Source of the DNA: Salvator merianae | Lineage: Eukaryota; Chordata; Lepidosauria; Squamata; Teiidae | Length of the DNA: 64,000 nt | Direction of reading: 5' to 3' | NCBI GenBank assembly: GCA_003586115.2 | Contig: QVOM02000049.1 | Location: 18,233,470-18,297,469 of the forward strand | Shown: positions 55,301-64,000 of the stretch, in pieces | How the letters are laid out: each line of letters opens with the position of its first letter | How positions within the stretch are numbered: the stretch's first letter is position 1 | Notes under the pieces: generated by a model | What the model was told of the DNA's origin: nothing | What the model saw: only the letters and a program-made list of their open reading frames with translations | The model's database searches: none | Program-made: the position numbers and the translations under genes

Positions 55301-58300
55301 CTGCATTTCTGCCCATGAGAAGGGCTTTTTCAATGGGAAAAATGGTATTTTTATATGCAAAAAGTGCAAAATGGAATGTGAAAAAGCAGTTTTTCAATGT
55401 TACGATTTGCCAATGAAGTAAAAATACAGATTTTTACTTCAACAGCAAAACAAACAAGGAAATTTTGTTTGTGCACATCCCATATATGGTGGGATAAGTG
55501 GAAAATAGGAAGAGATAGAAACTAGTTAGAGAATGATTTTGAGCTACAAATTGCGGTTCCCCAGTACTCAGCCAAGCAAAGAAAAATTTCATCAAATTTT
55601 GTCACCTTCCTTGTATTTCTGATTCACAGCAAGGAACAGAAAAAGTTCATGCCACCAGGTGGCTAGATTGTCACTTCCAATGCAGATGCGTGAATCCTGC
55701 AATAAGCTTACACAAGCTAGGTAGTAAAAAAAAAAAGTCCTTCCACAGATATTCTTGAAACATATATATTAATTTTATCTTATCTGACAAACTTCTATTC
55801 AGCAAAACATTCTCTAACAGAAAGAGGAGGTGGCAAGTATCAAATTATTCCCACATATAGCAGCTCTACACACATTAAGGTGACATTATCTAGAAGCTCT
55901 GAACAGTTTACATCAAACAAATGTATAACAGAAACAAAATCAAATTCAACTATGACAACATGGTTAGTCTTCACTGAAGACATCTCTTCTGCAATTTGAG
56001 TGCTTCTTAGGCCAAGAGATACTTAGATTTATTGTCTTGGTGATGAACTACTTCCTGGATATTCTCCTGCCAAACTTGTAAAAATATTCTAAGCTCTTTC
56101 TTTTCAAAGATAAAATGTTTTCATTTTTCCTTCATTTTCTCACACGTCACCCGGATAATACCATTTAACTCTGAACAGTAACAGAAAATTCAATGCAAGA
56201 TTCTAACTGTACCTGTGCATACTAGTCTTCTGTACAAGCATTTTTTGCTTCATTTCAGAAACCTGAAAATAAACTGAGCTGAAATTCAAAAACAGTTTAA
56301 GTAGAGCAGTCTACAGGGTTGTAACTAGAATAGCATGTAACAAGCATTAATCACCAAATACATATCATGGTAGAGAAAATAGCAATTTATACTGTTCATT
56401 TTCAGTGCAATTTGTTGTAACTTTTTCTATATGTTTTACCAATTCCTTAGCTGCTGAATCAGATGAGTGTTCAAATTCATACCCATTCTTCCTGCAAAAT
56501 AAGCATGTATAGAGAACTAAGATTTACCTTATATAAGGAAGCACTTACATAACTACAGGAACACACAGAATTCCAAGAGGCACGAACCTTACAAATGTGA
56601 GATTTGGTCACAGCTATCTAATGAAATGGATCATGATTCAACCTAACTCCCTATTGCTTTCTAACCTCTTAAAAATGTAAAAAGCTGTTTTACATTACAC
56701 TGTTGGTCCGCTTCTACCTATATTTTATTTAAAATATTTTTATACTACCTCTCCCATAAAAATTTCAAAGCAGTTAATAAAAACAGTTAAAGCAGTCAGT
56801 ACATAGTTTTAAGAAGAGTGTAGGAAAGGAAAAGCCATTTATACTTGGGAGAACAGGGTGAGAAGATATGACTTCAATTGGTGCCTGAAACATATGATTG
56901 AAGGCACCCCACAGATAGCACAGGGAAGACAATTCCAAAGCGTGGTGCCACCACAGAGAAAGTCCAGTCACGGGTAACAGCAAGAGAACATTCAGTAATT
57001 TGTTGTGCAAATGACCGCAGGGATCTTACAAGACTCTACAATACGGAAGTGGTAGTGATTCGTCTGGGTTACACGTTAGAACTCTAAGGAGCTTAATTTG
57101 GCACTACTGTATGCAGCACACACCCTCTGTTGTTTCCTCCTTTAGTATACCTGATGAACTTAAGTTTCAAATCATAATCTTTCTACCATTAACCTAGTCA
57201 ACTCAGTCAGAAACTCTTTATTAACAGCAATACTGTCTTGTTAAAATGGACATATCTACTATCTTATCTTTTCTAGTATCAGAGAATCAATTATTGCCTC
57301 AAGATGTTTTTCCATTAATTGTTAAGACTATATGACAAGATTCAAATTAAACCCCGTTGAATTCAGCAAAAACAACGTCTCAAACACATGCTGCCATGGA
57401 CATTTTGCCCCTCCCTTGTTGCTAAAGAGGACAAAAAGCCCAAAGAAAACTGAATTCTTGTTACTCTCAGATAGATTTTATACTTACAGTGCTAGAGCCC
57501 ATGTCATGCTTTGAGAAAATCTAGACCAAAACTTTAGCATACAGATTTAAACATGTAACTGAACATTTGGAGCGTTTATTTGACATAATTTGGTGTAAAA
57601 CTGTGTGGATATCTATCTCCTCCAGTGGGTTCCAATGGGTCTATTTGAGCTTCCTCACTTAGCAATTGAAAGAGTTTTATAGTCCACTCCTAGCTATATT
57701 GACTTAGACATCCAATCTGACCATTTTTTCTTGCAATTGTATTGAGAACTACAGTCTCAATCCAAAACCATAACGTAAATACCTTATTAACTATTTTAGA
57801 AGATAGGGGAATAAAAGGTCCTTACTCTAATTCTGCAGCTTGTTTGTTTGAATTCCTTGGCTCCTTTGATACATCTAACGAATCATTCTGAAAATGAAAA
57901 ACATTTTATAAATTCCAAACAAATAGTGGTTTGCAGCACCATCTTAGGCTTTTGTGATGGCATCCCATATAGAAAAGTTGCCTAGTCCAGATCTCATTTA
58001 GATGAGTGTTACTACTGCTGAAAAAGAAAATTTACCCTCATCCTTTGTATACCACAGCCATCCCATTGTGTGGGCTTGGTAATATGAGGCAAGGAAAATG
58101 TTGTTTCCCTCACCCAACACAGGGCCATGCTATGCAGGACCATTTTAAGCATTGCTGGCTTCAGAAAACTAGTGGCAATTGTGTCCCCTTCTCTAGCCAT
58201 TTCCAGAAACATAACTACCACGTTAAGCAAGAACCAATTATAATTACACCTGGTATTAAGCAGGTATAAATCTCCAGCACTCGAATCAGACAGAATTCTC

Positions 58301-61300
58301 AGGCTCCTGAATTTTGTTCTTTTGCATTCCTTGTTGCCCTGTGAAGCACTGGGCACGGGGAGGGTAGTTGCTGTCAGGAAACAGGTTTCCAGATCAGAGG
58401 TATCAACACTGCCACTGGAGACAAAATCACTGTTCCATTGCCTATTACTCAAATGACCGGAGAGTTTATATTGCACTGATAGCCAGTCTGTGATGATGGA
58501 AAAAAAAAACAGACTCCTGCTATCACTGTTGAGTTTGACTTCTGGAGCAACCCAGACATGCAAGGAAAATATTATCATCAAACTGACAACAGGAGAAGCT
58601 TGTAGGTGGAAATGACCTGGATCCAGTACCCATATTCAGGGAGCATTGCACAAACCATATGACCATATGATTTTCCTAAAATAATATGAATCAAGACATA
58701 AACACTAAATAGCTCTTTATAAATATAGGACAGTATGTAGTATATAACACTTTGCATACTCTGCTACAGTAGAAGTACAAGTGCCTATGTAAATAAACCC
58801 AAAGATCAGATGCCTTAAAAAAACTAACATAGACTAGTCACCTGTATTCTAAAAATAAAGTATGCATACCCCATCCACTGAGTAAAACAGAACTTGTTCT
58901 TGACCACTGATAAGAATTTGCATTTAAACCCAATTTTGTTCAGTGAAAGCTACCATCCCTGCAACAGTAATAATGATGAGATTAAATACAAAATTAAGCA
59001 TACCTGTAAAGGGAATGTTTTTCTAGTTTGGTCATCCAATTCTCCCTCCATATTTGGCTCACTATAGATGACAGACAGAAATGAGTAAAAAATAAAAATC
59101 CTTCAATATCTTATTTCTAATGCCAGTGAATCCTATCACTTTGTTAAGTGAGAAGTGCACTTTCATTTCATATCTACATTTGAAGAAAAGTAAATCCTAT
59201 CCCTTCTGAATGAAATTTTCTTTGAAGATGTTTACATAATCAATGCTTACTTCAAGTAAAATACCTTCGTTACTGAAGCATATTGGCAGTGTAACAAGGT
59301 ACAATCCTTTGATACAAAAAAGTAACTTTATCAAGGTGTTACATGAAGAATAGCACTATTAGCTGGCTAATGACTATAATGCCTGCGATGACCTTCAGAA
59401 CTAGTGTTGGTATGCCTCTGAAGACCAGATAGTGGGAGCTCTTTTAATGAAGACAATCCTATTGTTCTCATGTCCTCCTGGGAGCTTATGATATGTAACT
59501 GGCTGACCATTAGATATGTCATTGATCTGATCTGGGAAGGTATCTTTTATGTTCTTACAACTATTTCCATTTTAAGGAAAAAGCTTTCAGACAGAACTCA
59601 AGGATGGAAAGGGACAACATTATCTCAACCAGACCTTGTATGTACGTTTCTAAGGTAATATCATAGAGTAGTAAATGGTTTATGAAATGAACAGCACTTC
59701 ACTGACCTGATTTTTCCATATTGCAACTGTATTTGAAGAAAGATTTGTATAGTCAAAGCACTTACATGAGATTATCTTTTGGTATCAGTGGAGAGGTTTT
59801 TGACATAGTTGTTGCATTCAGTGATGGTGATTTCAATGCATTTGAAGGACTTGTAGGAGAAACTGCAGCTACATCATTGGAGGCTTTTAATTAAAGAGGC
59901 ACAAATTCACAAGACTAAATAAATGAAACATCTATTGACATTAAATATATAAAATTATATATATAAAATTAGCATGCTGTTCTACCCTAGCTTACTTTGC
60001 AAGATCTACTGCTTACTAATTTGGCTAGATAGTACATCAGACAAGCCTCGGAAAAGCCATTCTGACCTTTAGTCCCATGTTCTTCTGTGTGTTGGTTCTC
60101 TCTAGTTAAAACGGTATCTGTAGCAGTAACAGTCTCCTGCCAGAGCAAGAAACATTAATACCACCATCATACACAGGTTATTGCCACTAACATGAAGCAT
60201 TCATAAATATTCAAAATCTGTGTAGGATTGGCCATGGTTAGTACTTGGATGAAACAATGAAGCTGAAAAACGTTGTGGAAGAAGTTGGGAAACTACTTTG
60301 TAATATCATCAAGAAAACAACATGTGCATGTCTATGCAGTTAAAAGGAGCTGTGCTTGACTCAAAGGAGACTTTACTTTTATGATCATCAGCATGGAAAA
60401 GTTCTTCTCTGCATTAGAAATTAGAAAGTTGCTTTTTTCACATTACAAGTCTATTCAAAGTAGTAAAGAAATCTTATCTGCTTGCGTGAGACAACCTAAT
60501 ATTATATATCACAACTCCTTTCTTTGTTTAGGTAGCAAGCAAAAAAATGTAAACAGGTAAGTTTTTTAAGCAACAATACAGAAATGTTTAAAATAGATAA
60601 CAAAAGAATTAGTTCAGATACTTAGGTGAATATAAGTTAGTCATAAAAGTATTGTGAATAGCTTTATAATGAACTTACTGAAAAAAACAGCTGCATTGGC
60701 CTAGACTGATGGGAGTTGCCGTTTAAAACTTCAGACACACAATAAATTGGGGAAGTCTAGTTTACTTCCTAATTAGCTTTGTCGGAAACCATATAGCTGT
60801 TATTATTCTCTTATTTAATGGCTGAGGAGAATGAGAGCATTCGGGGACACCATTTTCCATCTCTCATGCATATTCAGTAATGAACAAAAGAAAGTTCCAC
60901 AAAGGAACAGCCCAAACTCTAAAAATACTTACTGCTGCAGCTGTAGCAAACTGATCGCTTGGTTGTGAAATCAGGATGTCTGCTAAGGAATCTCTATTTG
61001 ATGTATCTTTTCCACTCTCCAGATGACAGGTTACTACTGCAGAATATTTTTTAAAAACAAAAACAGGCAGATTATCTAAGGGGCAGCTCGTCAACCTCCA
61101 GTTCACAATTCCATTTTATTTGTCCAACATGCCTCCACAAACTGCTCCATTTTACCAACTTATTTAGGAACCTTCCCTTCTTGTTCCTTCTAAACTTTTA
61201 AGGGTTTTTATAGAAATGCTGCTACTCATCCTCCACCAAAAGCAACTAACATTCTCCAGGTTAAAAGGCTTAACAAAATACTTTCATCCCTTTTGTTGTA

Positions 61301-61440
61301 AGAGAACAAACCTGTCAGTTTCTGCCAATAAGCTTTCATGTCTATTTACCTATCATGCCAAATGTTTAGATCTTTACCTGAGTCCCTGCTGGTGGTCTTA
61401 TCACTGAAAGATGACAAGGCCTTTTCTGCTGTAGCACCCA
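40948..61440 (-). CDS. SYCP2L: SYCP2L-like (synaptonemal complex protein 2-like), C-terminal 22 exons
   Basis: Twenty-two minus-strand exons with GT-AG borders join in one continuous frame of 1784 nt. They encode about 593 residues and a stop; the N-terminal half (armadillo-like and PH-like domains of the SYCP2 family) would lie past 64000. The visible part is a low-complexity Ser/Thr/Lys-rich linker with basic clusters such as RKRPRVR, KRRMRP and RKRPK. It ends in a leucine-rich helical tail (AFENFTSELKKTFW, then RYKRME, LLNQIHQ, HFHQTVIQEL, EYWTKQTDKL). That pattern is typical of the SYCP2/SYCP2L/SYCP3 coiled-coil tails that assemble on meiotic chromosome axes. In mouse, SYCP2L is oocyte-specific and supports primordial oocyte survival. 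I assign SYCP2L rather than SYCP2 chiefly because it abuts ELOVL2 tail to tail, as in other amniotes. The individual exons rest on phase and splice consistency plus family resemblance, not on alignment. Confidence 0.88.
41601..41670 (-). CDS. SYCP2L: SYCP2L exon t
   Basis: It is 70 nt with acceptor tgttttgcag and donor gtatgt. It encodes IQSMDLELNETKLLDDTRVQ and NVE and ends in phase 0. Confidence 0.9.
42394..42464 (-). CDS. SYCP2L: SYCP2L exon s
   Basis: It is 71 nt with acceptor attcatttcag and donor gtaatt. It encodes EYWTKQTDKLNSKLNSFCVR and QMQ and continues the coiled coil. Confidence 0.92.
42547..42646 (-). CDS. SYCP2L: SYCP2L exon r
   Basis: It is 100 nt with acceptor tctgcaacag and donor gtgggt. 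It encodes LNELEHFHQTVIQELTDLEK and RTQFLSNLEKDTL, a clear amphipathic heptad pattern. It ends in phase 0. Confidence 0.92.
43321..43378. repeat. (GATA)n microsatellite
   Basis: About 14 GATA units with one interruption near 43329. It lies in a SYCP2L intron. Confidence 0.97.
44477..44661. mobile_element. Small PIF/Harbinger-like MITE with TTA target duplication
   Basis: The body is 44480-44658 (179 bp). The long terminal inverted repeat is GGTCTTTTCTTCACTGGGCC at the left versus AGGCCTAGTGCAGAAAGGGC-type sequence at the right. TTA flanks both sides (44477-44479, 44659-44661). The interior differs from the hairpin family at 20217. Confidence 0.82.
44764..44970. mobile_element. hAT MITE with perfect 8-bp target duplication
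   Basis: The body is 44772-44962 (191 bp), starting CAGGGGTCCCCAACC and ending GGTTGGGGACCACTG. The termini are near-perfect inverted repeats. CTATAGTG occurs exactly on both sides (44764-44771 and 44963-44970). The TIR type is common in tetrapod hAT elements. Confidence 0.93.
45370..45575 (+). mobile_element. CR1-like LINE 3' end
   Basis: It runs ccTAGGCACTGtCTCCAGGTTGGaaAGACAGG.. to GATCCAGCAGGGCTCCTCTTATGTTCTAAG. It is the same family as 40000-40378, more truncated. Confidence 0.85.
45675..45769 (-). CDS. SYCP2L: SYCP2L exon q
   Basis: It is 95 nt with acceptor tgtgattag and donor gtgagt. It encodes SRYKRMEVITHSVLKAPEQN and ILTLLNQIHQS. The RYKRME and LLNQIHQ patterns are typical of the SYCP2/SYCP3-type C-terminal coiled coil. 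Confidence 0.9.
45925..46049 (-). CDS. SYCP2L: SYCP2L exon p
   Basis: It is 125 nt with acceptor ctttcttgcag and donor gtaaca. It encodes YHFDNIENDVLVSQVPEEG and AFENFTSELKKTFW, the start of the helical C-terminal tail. An internal GT at VSQ|VP was considered as a donor but breaks the frame. Confidence 0.87.
47110..47244 (-). CDS. SYCP2L: SYCP2L exon o
   Basis: It is 135 nt with acceptor ctttgttag. It encodes MSVNLVRKRPKLAEGESSE and ends EEEVQK. Two donors 3 nt apart (gtggta at this boundary, gtagaa if the left end is 47107) both keep the frame and would add or drop one Gly. Confidence 0.87.
47567..47636 (-). CDS. SYCP2L: SYCP2L exon n
   Basis: It is 70 nt with acceptor gcacttcttag and donor gtagaa. 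It encodes KYETSSRSLTLENKDVRFKR and KLS and is phase 0 to 1. Confidence 0.88.
48515..48832 (+). mobile_element. CR1-like LINE 3' end, first of a pair
   Basis: It runs from TTTAGAATTTACTACTGGAAGAGG through GATTGGACAGATTCATGGAGG to the CTCCTCTTAAGTTCTTc terminus. Confidence 0.85.
48836..49013 (+). mobile_element. CR1-like LINE 3' end, second of a pair
   Basis: It repeats the last ~175 bp of the preceding copy (CAGGCAGGATGCC.. to GATCCAGCAGGGCTCCTCTTATGTTaTt), directly adjacent and in the same orientation. Confidence 0.85.
49117..49196 (-). CDS. SYCP2L: SYCP2L exon m
   Basis: It is 80 nt with acceptor cttgttttcag and donor gtaaag. It encodes GLETVDDTLPLTDNLSLI and NSDGRVTK and ends in phase 0. 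Confidence 0.88.
51113..51236 (-). CDS. SYCP2L: SYCP2L exon l
   Basis: It is 124 nt with acceptor ttttttcag and donor gtatgt. In the phase set by exon k it reads MRNSSVHTEKAKRRMRPSLQ then IQDVTAQPFHISSTPLLTTG. A different frame of the same segment is also open for longer but does not fit the flanking phases. Confidence 0.85.
51691..51740 (-). CDS. SYCP2L: SYCP2L exon k
   Basis: It is 50 nt with a strong acceptor (cttttcttttag) and donor gtaaga. It encodes LPLSSPSSGSDHRTKK. It converts phase 1 to phase 0, which is required by the next exon. Confidence 0.82.
53115..53271 (-). CDS. SYCP2L: SYCP2L exon j
   Basis: It is 157 nt with acceptor tcttttaaag and donor gtagta. It encodes SSSYKAHLFSESNQETPSNG, SWILDSQKSVPKTADYT and the basic cluster RKRPRVR, a likely nuclear localisation signal. 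An alternative acceptor 8 nt inside (right end 53263) breaks the phase with exon i. Confidence 0.88.
54613..54661 (-). CDS. SYCP2L: SYCP2L exon i
   Basis: It is 49 nt with acceptor gtctttag and donor gtaatt. In the frame forced by both neighbours it encodes NSETGDQEQSKSRRRL. All three frames are open, so the frame rests on phase alone. Confidence 0.75.
54813..54830 (-). CDS. SYCP2L: SYCP2L 18-nt microexon
   Basis: Strong signals (cttctgcag acceptor, gtaagtac donor) flank only 18 nt. It preserves phase 2 and reads TLSKG between its split codons. It is phase-neutral, so it could be skipped without breaking the frame. Confidence 0.62.
56213..56262 (-). CDS. SYCP2L: SYCP2L exon h
   Basis: It is 50 nt with acceptor ttattttcag and donor gtacag. 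It encodes VSEMKQKMLVQKTSMH. The VSEMKQKML string is characteristic of the SYCP2 family linker. It ends in phase 2. Confidence 0.86.
56440..56491 (-). CDS. SYCP2L: SYCP2L exon g
   Basis: It is 52 nt with acceptor tattttgcag and donor gtaaaa. It encodes KNGYEFEHSSDSAAKEL and ends in phase 0. Confidence 0.83.
56700..57010 (-). mobile_element. Possible L2-like LINE fragment
   Basis: It contains atTTTTATACTaCCTCTCCCAtaaAAATTtCAAAGCAGTTaa and ggaagaCAATTCCAAAGCGTGGtGCCACCaCAGAGAAagtcc. These resemble old LINE 3' sequence; orientation and family are uncertain. Confidence 0.45.
57826..57887 (-). CDS. SYCP2L: SYCP2L exon f
   Basis: It is 62 nt with acceptor ttcattttcag and donor gtaagg. It encodes NDSLDVSKEPRNSNKQAAEL and leaves GA to join the next exon. 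Confidence 0.83.
59004..59061 (-). CDS. SYCP2L: SYCP2L exon e
   Basis: It is 58 nt with acceptor catctatag and donor gtatgc. It encodes EPNMEGELDDQTRKTFPLQ and ends in phase 0. Confidence 0.82.
59766..59883 (-). CDS. SYCP2L: SYCP2L exon d
   Basis: It is 118 nt with acceptor ttaaaag and donor gtaagt. It is Ser/Thr/Pro-rich (SPTSPSNALKSPS, MSKTSPLIPKD). Its phase fits both neighbours. Confidence 0.82.
60067..60136 (-). CDS. SYCP2L: SYCP2L exon c
   Basis: The acceptor is gctctggcag and the donor gtcaga. It is 70 nt, phase 0 to 1, and encodes ETVTATDTVLTRENQHTEEH. Confidence 0.82.
60933..61036 (-). CDS. SYCP2L: SYCP2L exon b
   Basis: The acceptor is tattctgcag and the donor gtaagt. It is 104 nt (2 + 34 codons) and encodes CHLESGKDTSNRDSLADILI and SQPSDQFATAAA. 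It ends in phase 0. Confidence 0.85.
61378..61440 (-). CDS. SYCP2L: SYCP2L exon a (first exon visible)
   Basis: The acceptor is attccccag and the donor gtaaag. Read with two leading bases it gives GATAEKALSSFSDKTTSRDS and leaves one base. A shorter version starting after tctttcag (right end 61403) also keeps the downstream frame. The boundary is therefore uncertain. Confidence 0.65.
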
Positions 61441-64000
61441 CTGGGGAATTCTATCATTAGAATTCCACACATCAGTTTTCATTTAAGTAAGCTCTGAAAT
61501 CTTTTCTGTGAATTTTTAAAAAAATATGAGATCCGCAATCTATTACTTTCGTTCCTCATTTTGAGGAACTTATTGTTCCTACCCTGAACCCCTTTTGTGG
61601 AAAGCACAAATCAAATCAATAAATGATATGCACACAATACTTTTTCCACTCTTCAGAAATAAATTACAAGTTTCATCTGCTTTTAAAAAGAGTAGCTCTA
61701 ACAGCTTGTTGTACGAGGGGCAAAAATTTCCGAGATATGTAAGGGAGAACTAGCCATCTCGTCCACTAGTGCTTTTTTCTGAGCACATATGCCTGAACTG
61801 CAAATTCTAATTTGAGGAGATCAAGGCAAAAATGGAAACAGGAGACACATGAGCTAACCCACAATACTTCTGCTTCCGGCTTAACTGACAACTTCTGAAA
61901 GATTATCCTTGAAGAATTTTAGCCTTCAGTCAAATAAATGTTTCCCACTTCCAATCTATTTTAGGATAGCAGTTTTCAAAGCTTCCTGAAAAAGCAAGAT
62001 TTATCCATCATCAAAATGCCATCCGAAGCTACATGATAGCTCTAGTTGCCTTCCTAATTTCTAGCTATACAGTCTAGAAAATGCCTCATTATTTTGTAGA
62101 AGATACAGAAGGGCGATGGTGGACATGCACAAAATCTTCAACCAAAACAGGCTGCTGGAAGAGTTGACAAGGAAGGCAAAAAGTTTGAAAATAACTGTTC
62201 CAAGTCATAGCTATTATGTTAACAAATGTTTCTAACCATGCACCTTTGACACGTCTTTGCCTTTGTCCAACCTGATGGTTCAGTTGCATATTTATTGAAA
62301 AACAGCTCAGCTGGGTACGGTCTCTTGACCATTTTATATACATAGCACCCAGAAATAAACAACTTATTTCTTTCACCAGATACATTAGTGCATTCCATAT
62401 GTTAAACTACACCACTGACCTAGTACACCTGAATAGAGATGACTCTTAGTTCAAATGAAGCATAACACTATGGGTAGAAATACTCAAAACAAATCTTGTT
62501 TTCCTCTCTGCTTAAGTCTCCTATGAAGATGGGAAACAGAAACACTATGAAGGAATGTCTCTGGAATTCCAACTGCTTTGACCAAAGCATTAGAGAACAA
62601 CATTACAGCCTAACTCTGAATTTTAGTAAATACAACTCATGAAAACAAGGAATGAAAAATGGATTTGTATTCGAGTACTCTGAAGCATAGCCCACCATAC
62701 AAGGAAGAAACATACCACAAGTGTGGTGTTAAGCCATGAAATAAAGCAGGCTGAAGAAGACAGAGCAGCAGAGAAACAGGATAAGACATTAAAAATGATG
62801 CTTTGCAATTGATGGAAATGCGTACAGATAGGATTTGGCAAACAGTTGAGGATGATATATAAATGACTGAGCCCTGCTTATGATTTTGTAACTGCTTTGT
62901 TTAGCACACATATAGAACCTCTTCCAATGTGCTACACACAGGTCACTGAATTTGGGGCTGTTTGCGTCCTGTTAATTTTATCATATGCGTTTTTATATAT
63001 GAGGAAATCTATGTTCTGTTAGTTCTATTGCCTATTAGATCTTAATTGTATTCTAAGTTAAAGAGGATACCATGAGGTAAAGTGTGACTGACAGACACAG
63101 AAGGCCTGATGTAAAAAGAACATTTTTTGAAACTTTGGAAGGAAAATGCCTACAGGGCTGGTAACTGAATCTTAAAGTCACCATCCAATTGATCAGCACC
63201 TCAAAGCTAATTGGCTAGTTAAATTGTCAACACCTGACTGGTAAGACTTGCGTTGCTCTTAGAAGTATAAAGAGAGGGTCTGCTTTAGGTTTAATTTCAA
63301 AGGCCACCAAGGTTAACCAGAATTCCTATAGAAGTTTACTGGCAATACAGACCATTAGGATAGAAAGAGTCCAGGATGAAAACCCAACAGTAATCTTGAA
63401 GAATTCCAAGATACATACTAAGAAGAGCTAGTGAGAAACCTGAAGAGGTTTTCTAAGGGAAAGAAAAAGAAGAAGACTTCCACAAAGAGTGAGGGGAGAC
63501 CTGGAACTACTTAGCTGTTCAGAATGAGAAGTTGACTTTCGTGTCCCTTCTATCAGCTGAAAATGCTTGTTGGTAGAAGGAGAAAGAAAAAGAAGTGGGA
63601 ATTGGAACAGAAGATTGGAGGTCAGCGTTAGCTCAGCTGCAGCCCAGAGTCTAGCGAAACACAACCTATGAAGTAAATCTGTTTATAAATTATTTATATC
63701 TTGCTTTTCAGACCTTGCATTTTGAATAGCATACATGTTTAAAAACATTTTCTATTTTATTTTAGATCCCACTGCTGCCTATGCCTTTCTTATCAGCTTT
63801 TCTGGGACTGACCTCCCAAGAAGTGCAGGGAACTGAAAGAAGAGGCTGTTCATAAATATTTCTCTGCCTGGTGGCAACCATAAAGGCGGCTGGAGATAGG
63901 TCCCAGAGAAGATAATTAACGTAAGAAAGCCTAGAAGGAGGGAAAGAGTACTTCCCAGCTTCAGCCTTCGCAGTGAACAAAAACAACAAAAAATCCAGCG
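61441..64000. other. Upstream SYCP2L intron, no recognised exon
   Basis: I found no further exon in phase with exon a. A block at about 63060-63700 differs in style from its surroundings and includes a TATA-like box (tataaagagaggg near 63268). It may be an LTR or other mobile element, but no terminal repeats were recognised. Confidence 0.35.

Noticed and set aside
1..64000. CRISPR arrays, operons, prophage or bacterial defence systems
   Set aside because: The window is eukaryotic nuclear DNA; no such structure is present.

Overview
This is a vertebrate nuclear window. It is AT-rich, intron-dominated and CpG-poor, with GT-AG splicing and many interspersed repeats. The repeat mix is CR1-type LINE 3' ends, an L1 3' end, tRNA-headed SINEs, hAT and PIF/Harbinger-like MITEs, and GATA and CA microsatellites. 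It suggests a sauropsid, most likely a squamate reptile; the species cannot be told from the sequence alone.

Two protein-coding genes are present, tail to tail. On the + strand, positions 6942-31742 hold seven coding exons of ELOVL2, the ER very-long-chain polyunsaturated fatty-acid elongase. Everything except the exon carrying the start codon is here, and all phases join cleanly to a predicted 296 residues if exon 1 gives only the initiator Met. On the - strand, positions 61440-40948 hold 22 coding exons of a SYCP2L-like gene (synaptonemal complex protein 2-like). They encode the C-terminal ~593 residues and the stop; the N-terminal half lies beyond 64000. This convergent arrangement matches the ELOVL2/SYCP2L neighbourhood of other amniotes. 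The two products have no known functional link (lipid elongation versus meiotic chromosome structure), so the pairing is conserved synteny rather than a pathway.

Layout: 1-3735 is ELOVL2 upstream/intron 1 sequence with an L1 3' fragment. A 2.8-kb decayed autonomous hAT transposon at 3736-6553 contains a perfect 134-bp palindrome and a 4-N assembly gap. Exon 2 follows at 6942. ELOVL2 introns (7 kb to 31.6 kb) hold several copies of one Harbinger-like MITE family with hairpin ends, a hAT MITE filled with a CpG-rich 17-bp minisatellite, a 220-bp GC-rich foldback, CR1 and SINE copies, and a U2 snRNA relic. Positions 31743-40600 are the ELOVL2 3' UTR and the intergenic gap. Positions 40600-61440 are SYCP2L, whose 5' half (50-61 kb) has few recognisable repeats. 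Positions 61441-64000 are upstream SYCP2L intron with no exon I could recognise.

I found no evidence of a novel multi-gene system. The items most worth checking are structural: the perfect palindrome inside the hAT, the hairpin-ended MITE family, the minisatellite-bearing MITE, and several splice-level features of SYCP2L (18-nt microexon, tandem donor, candidate 45-nt cassette exon).
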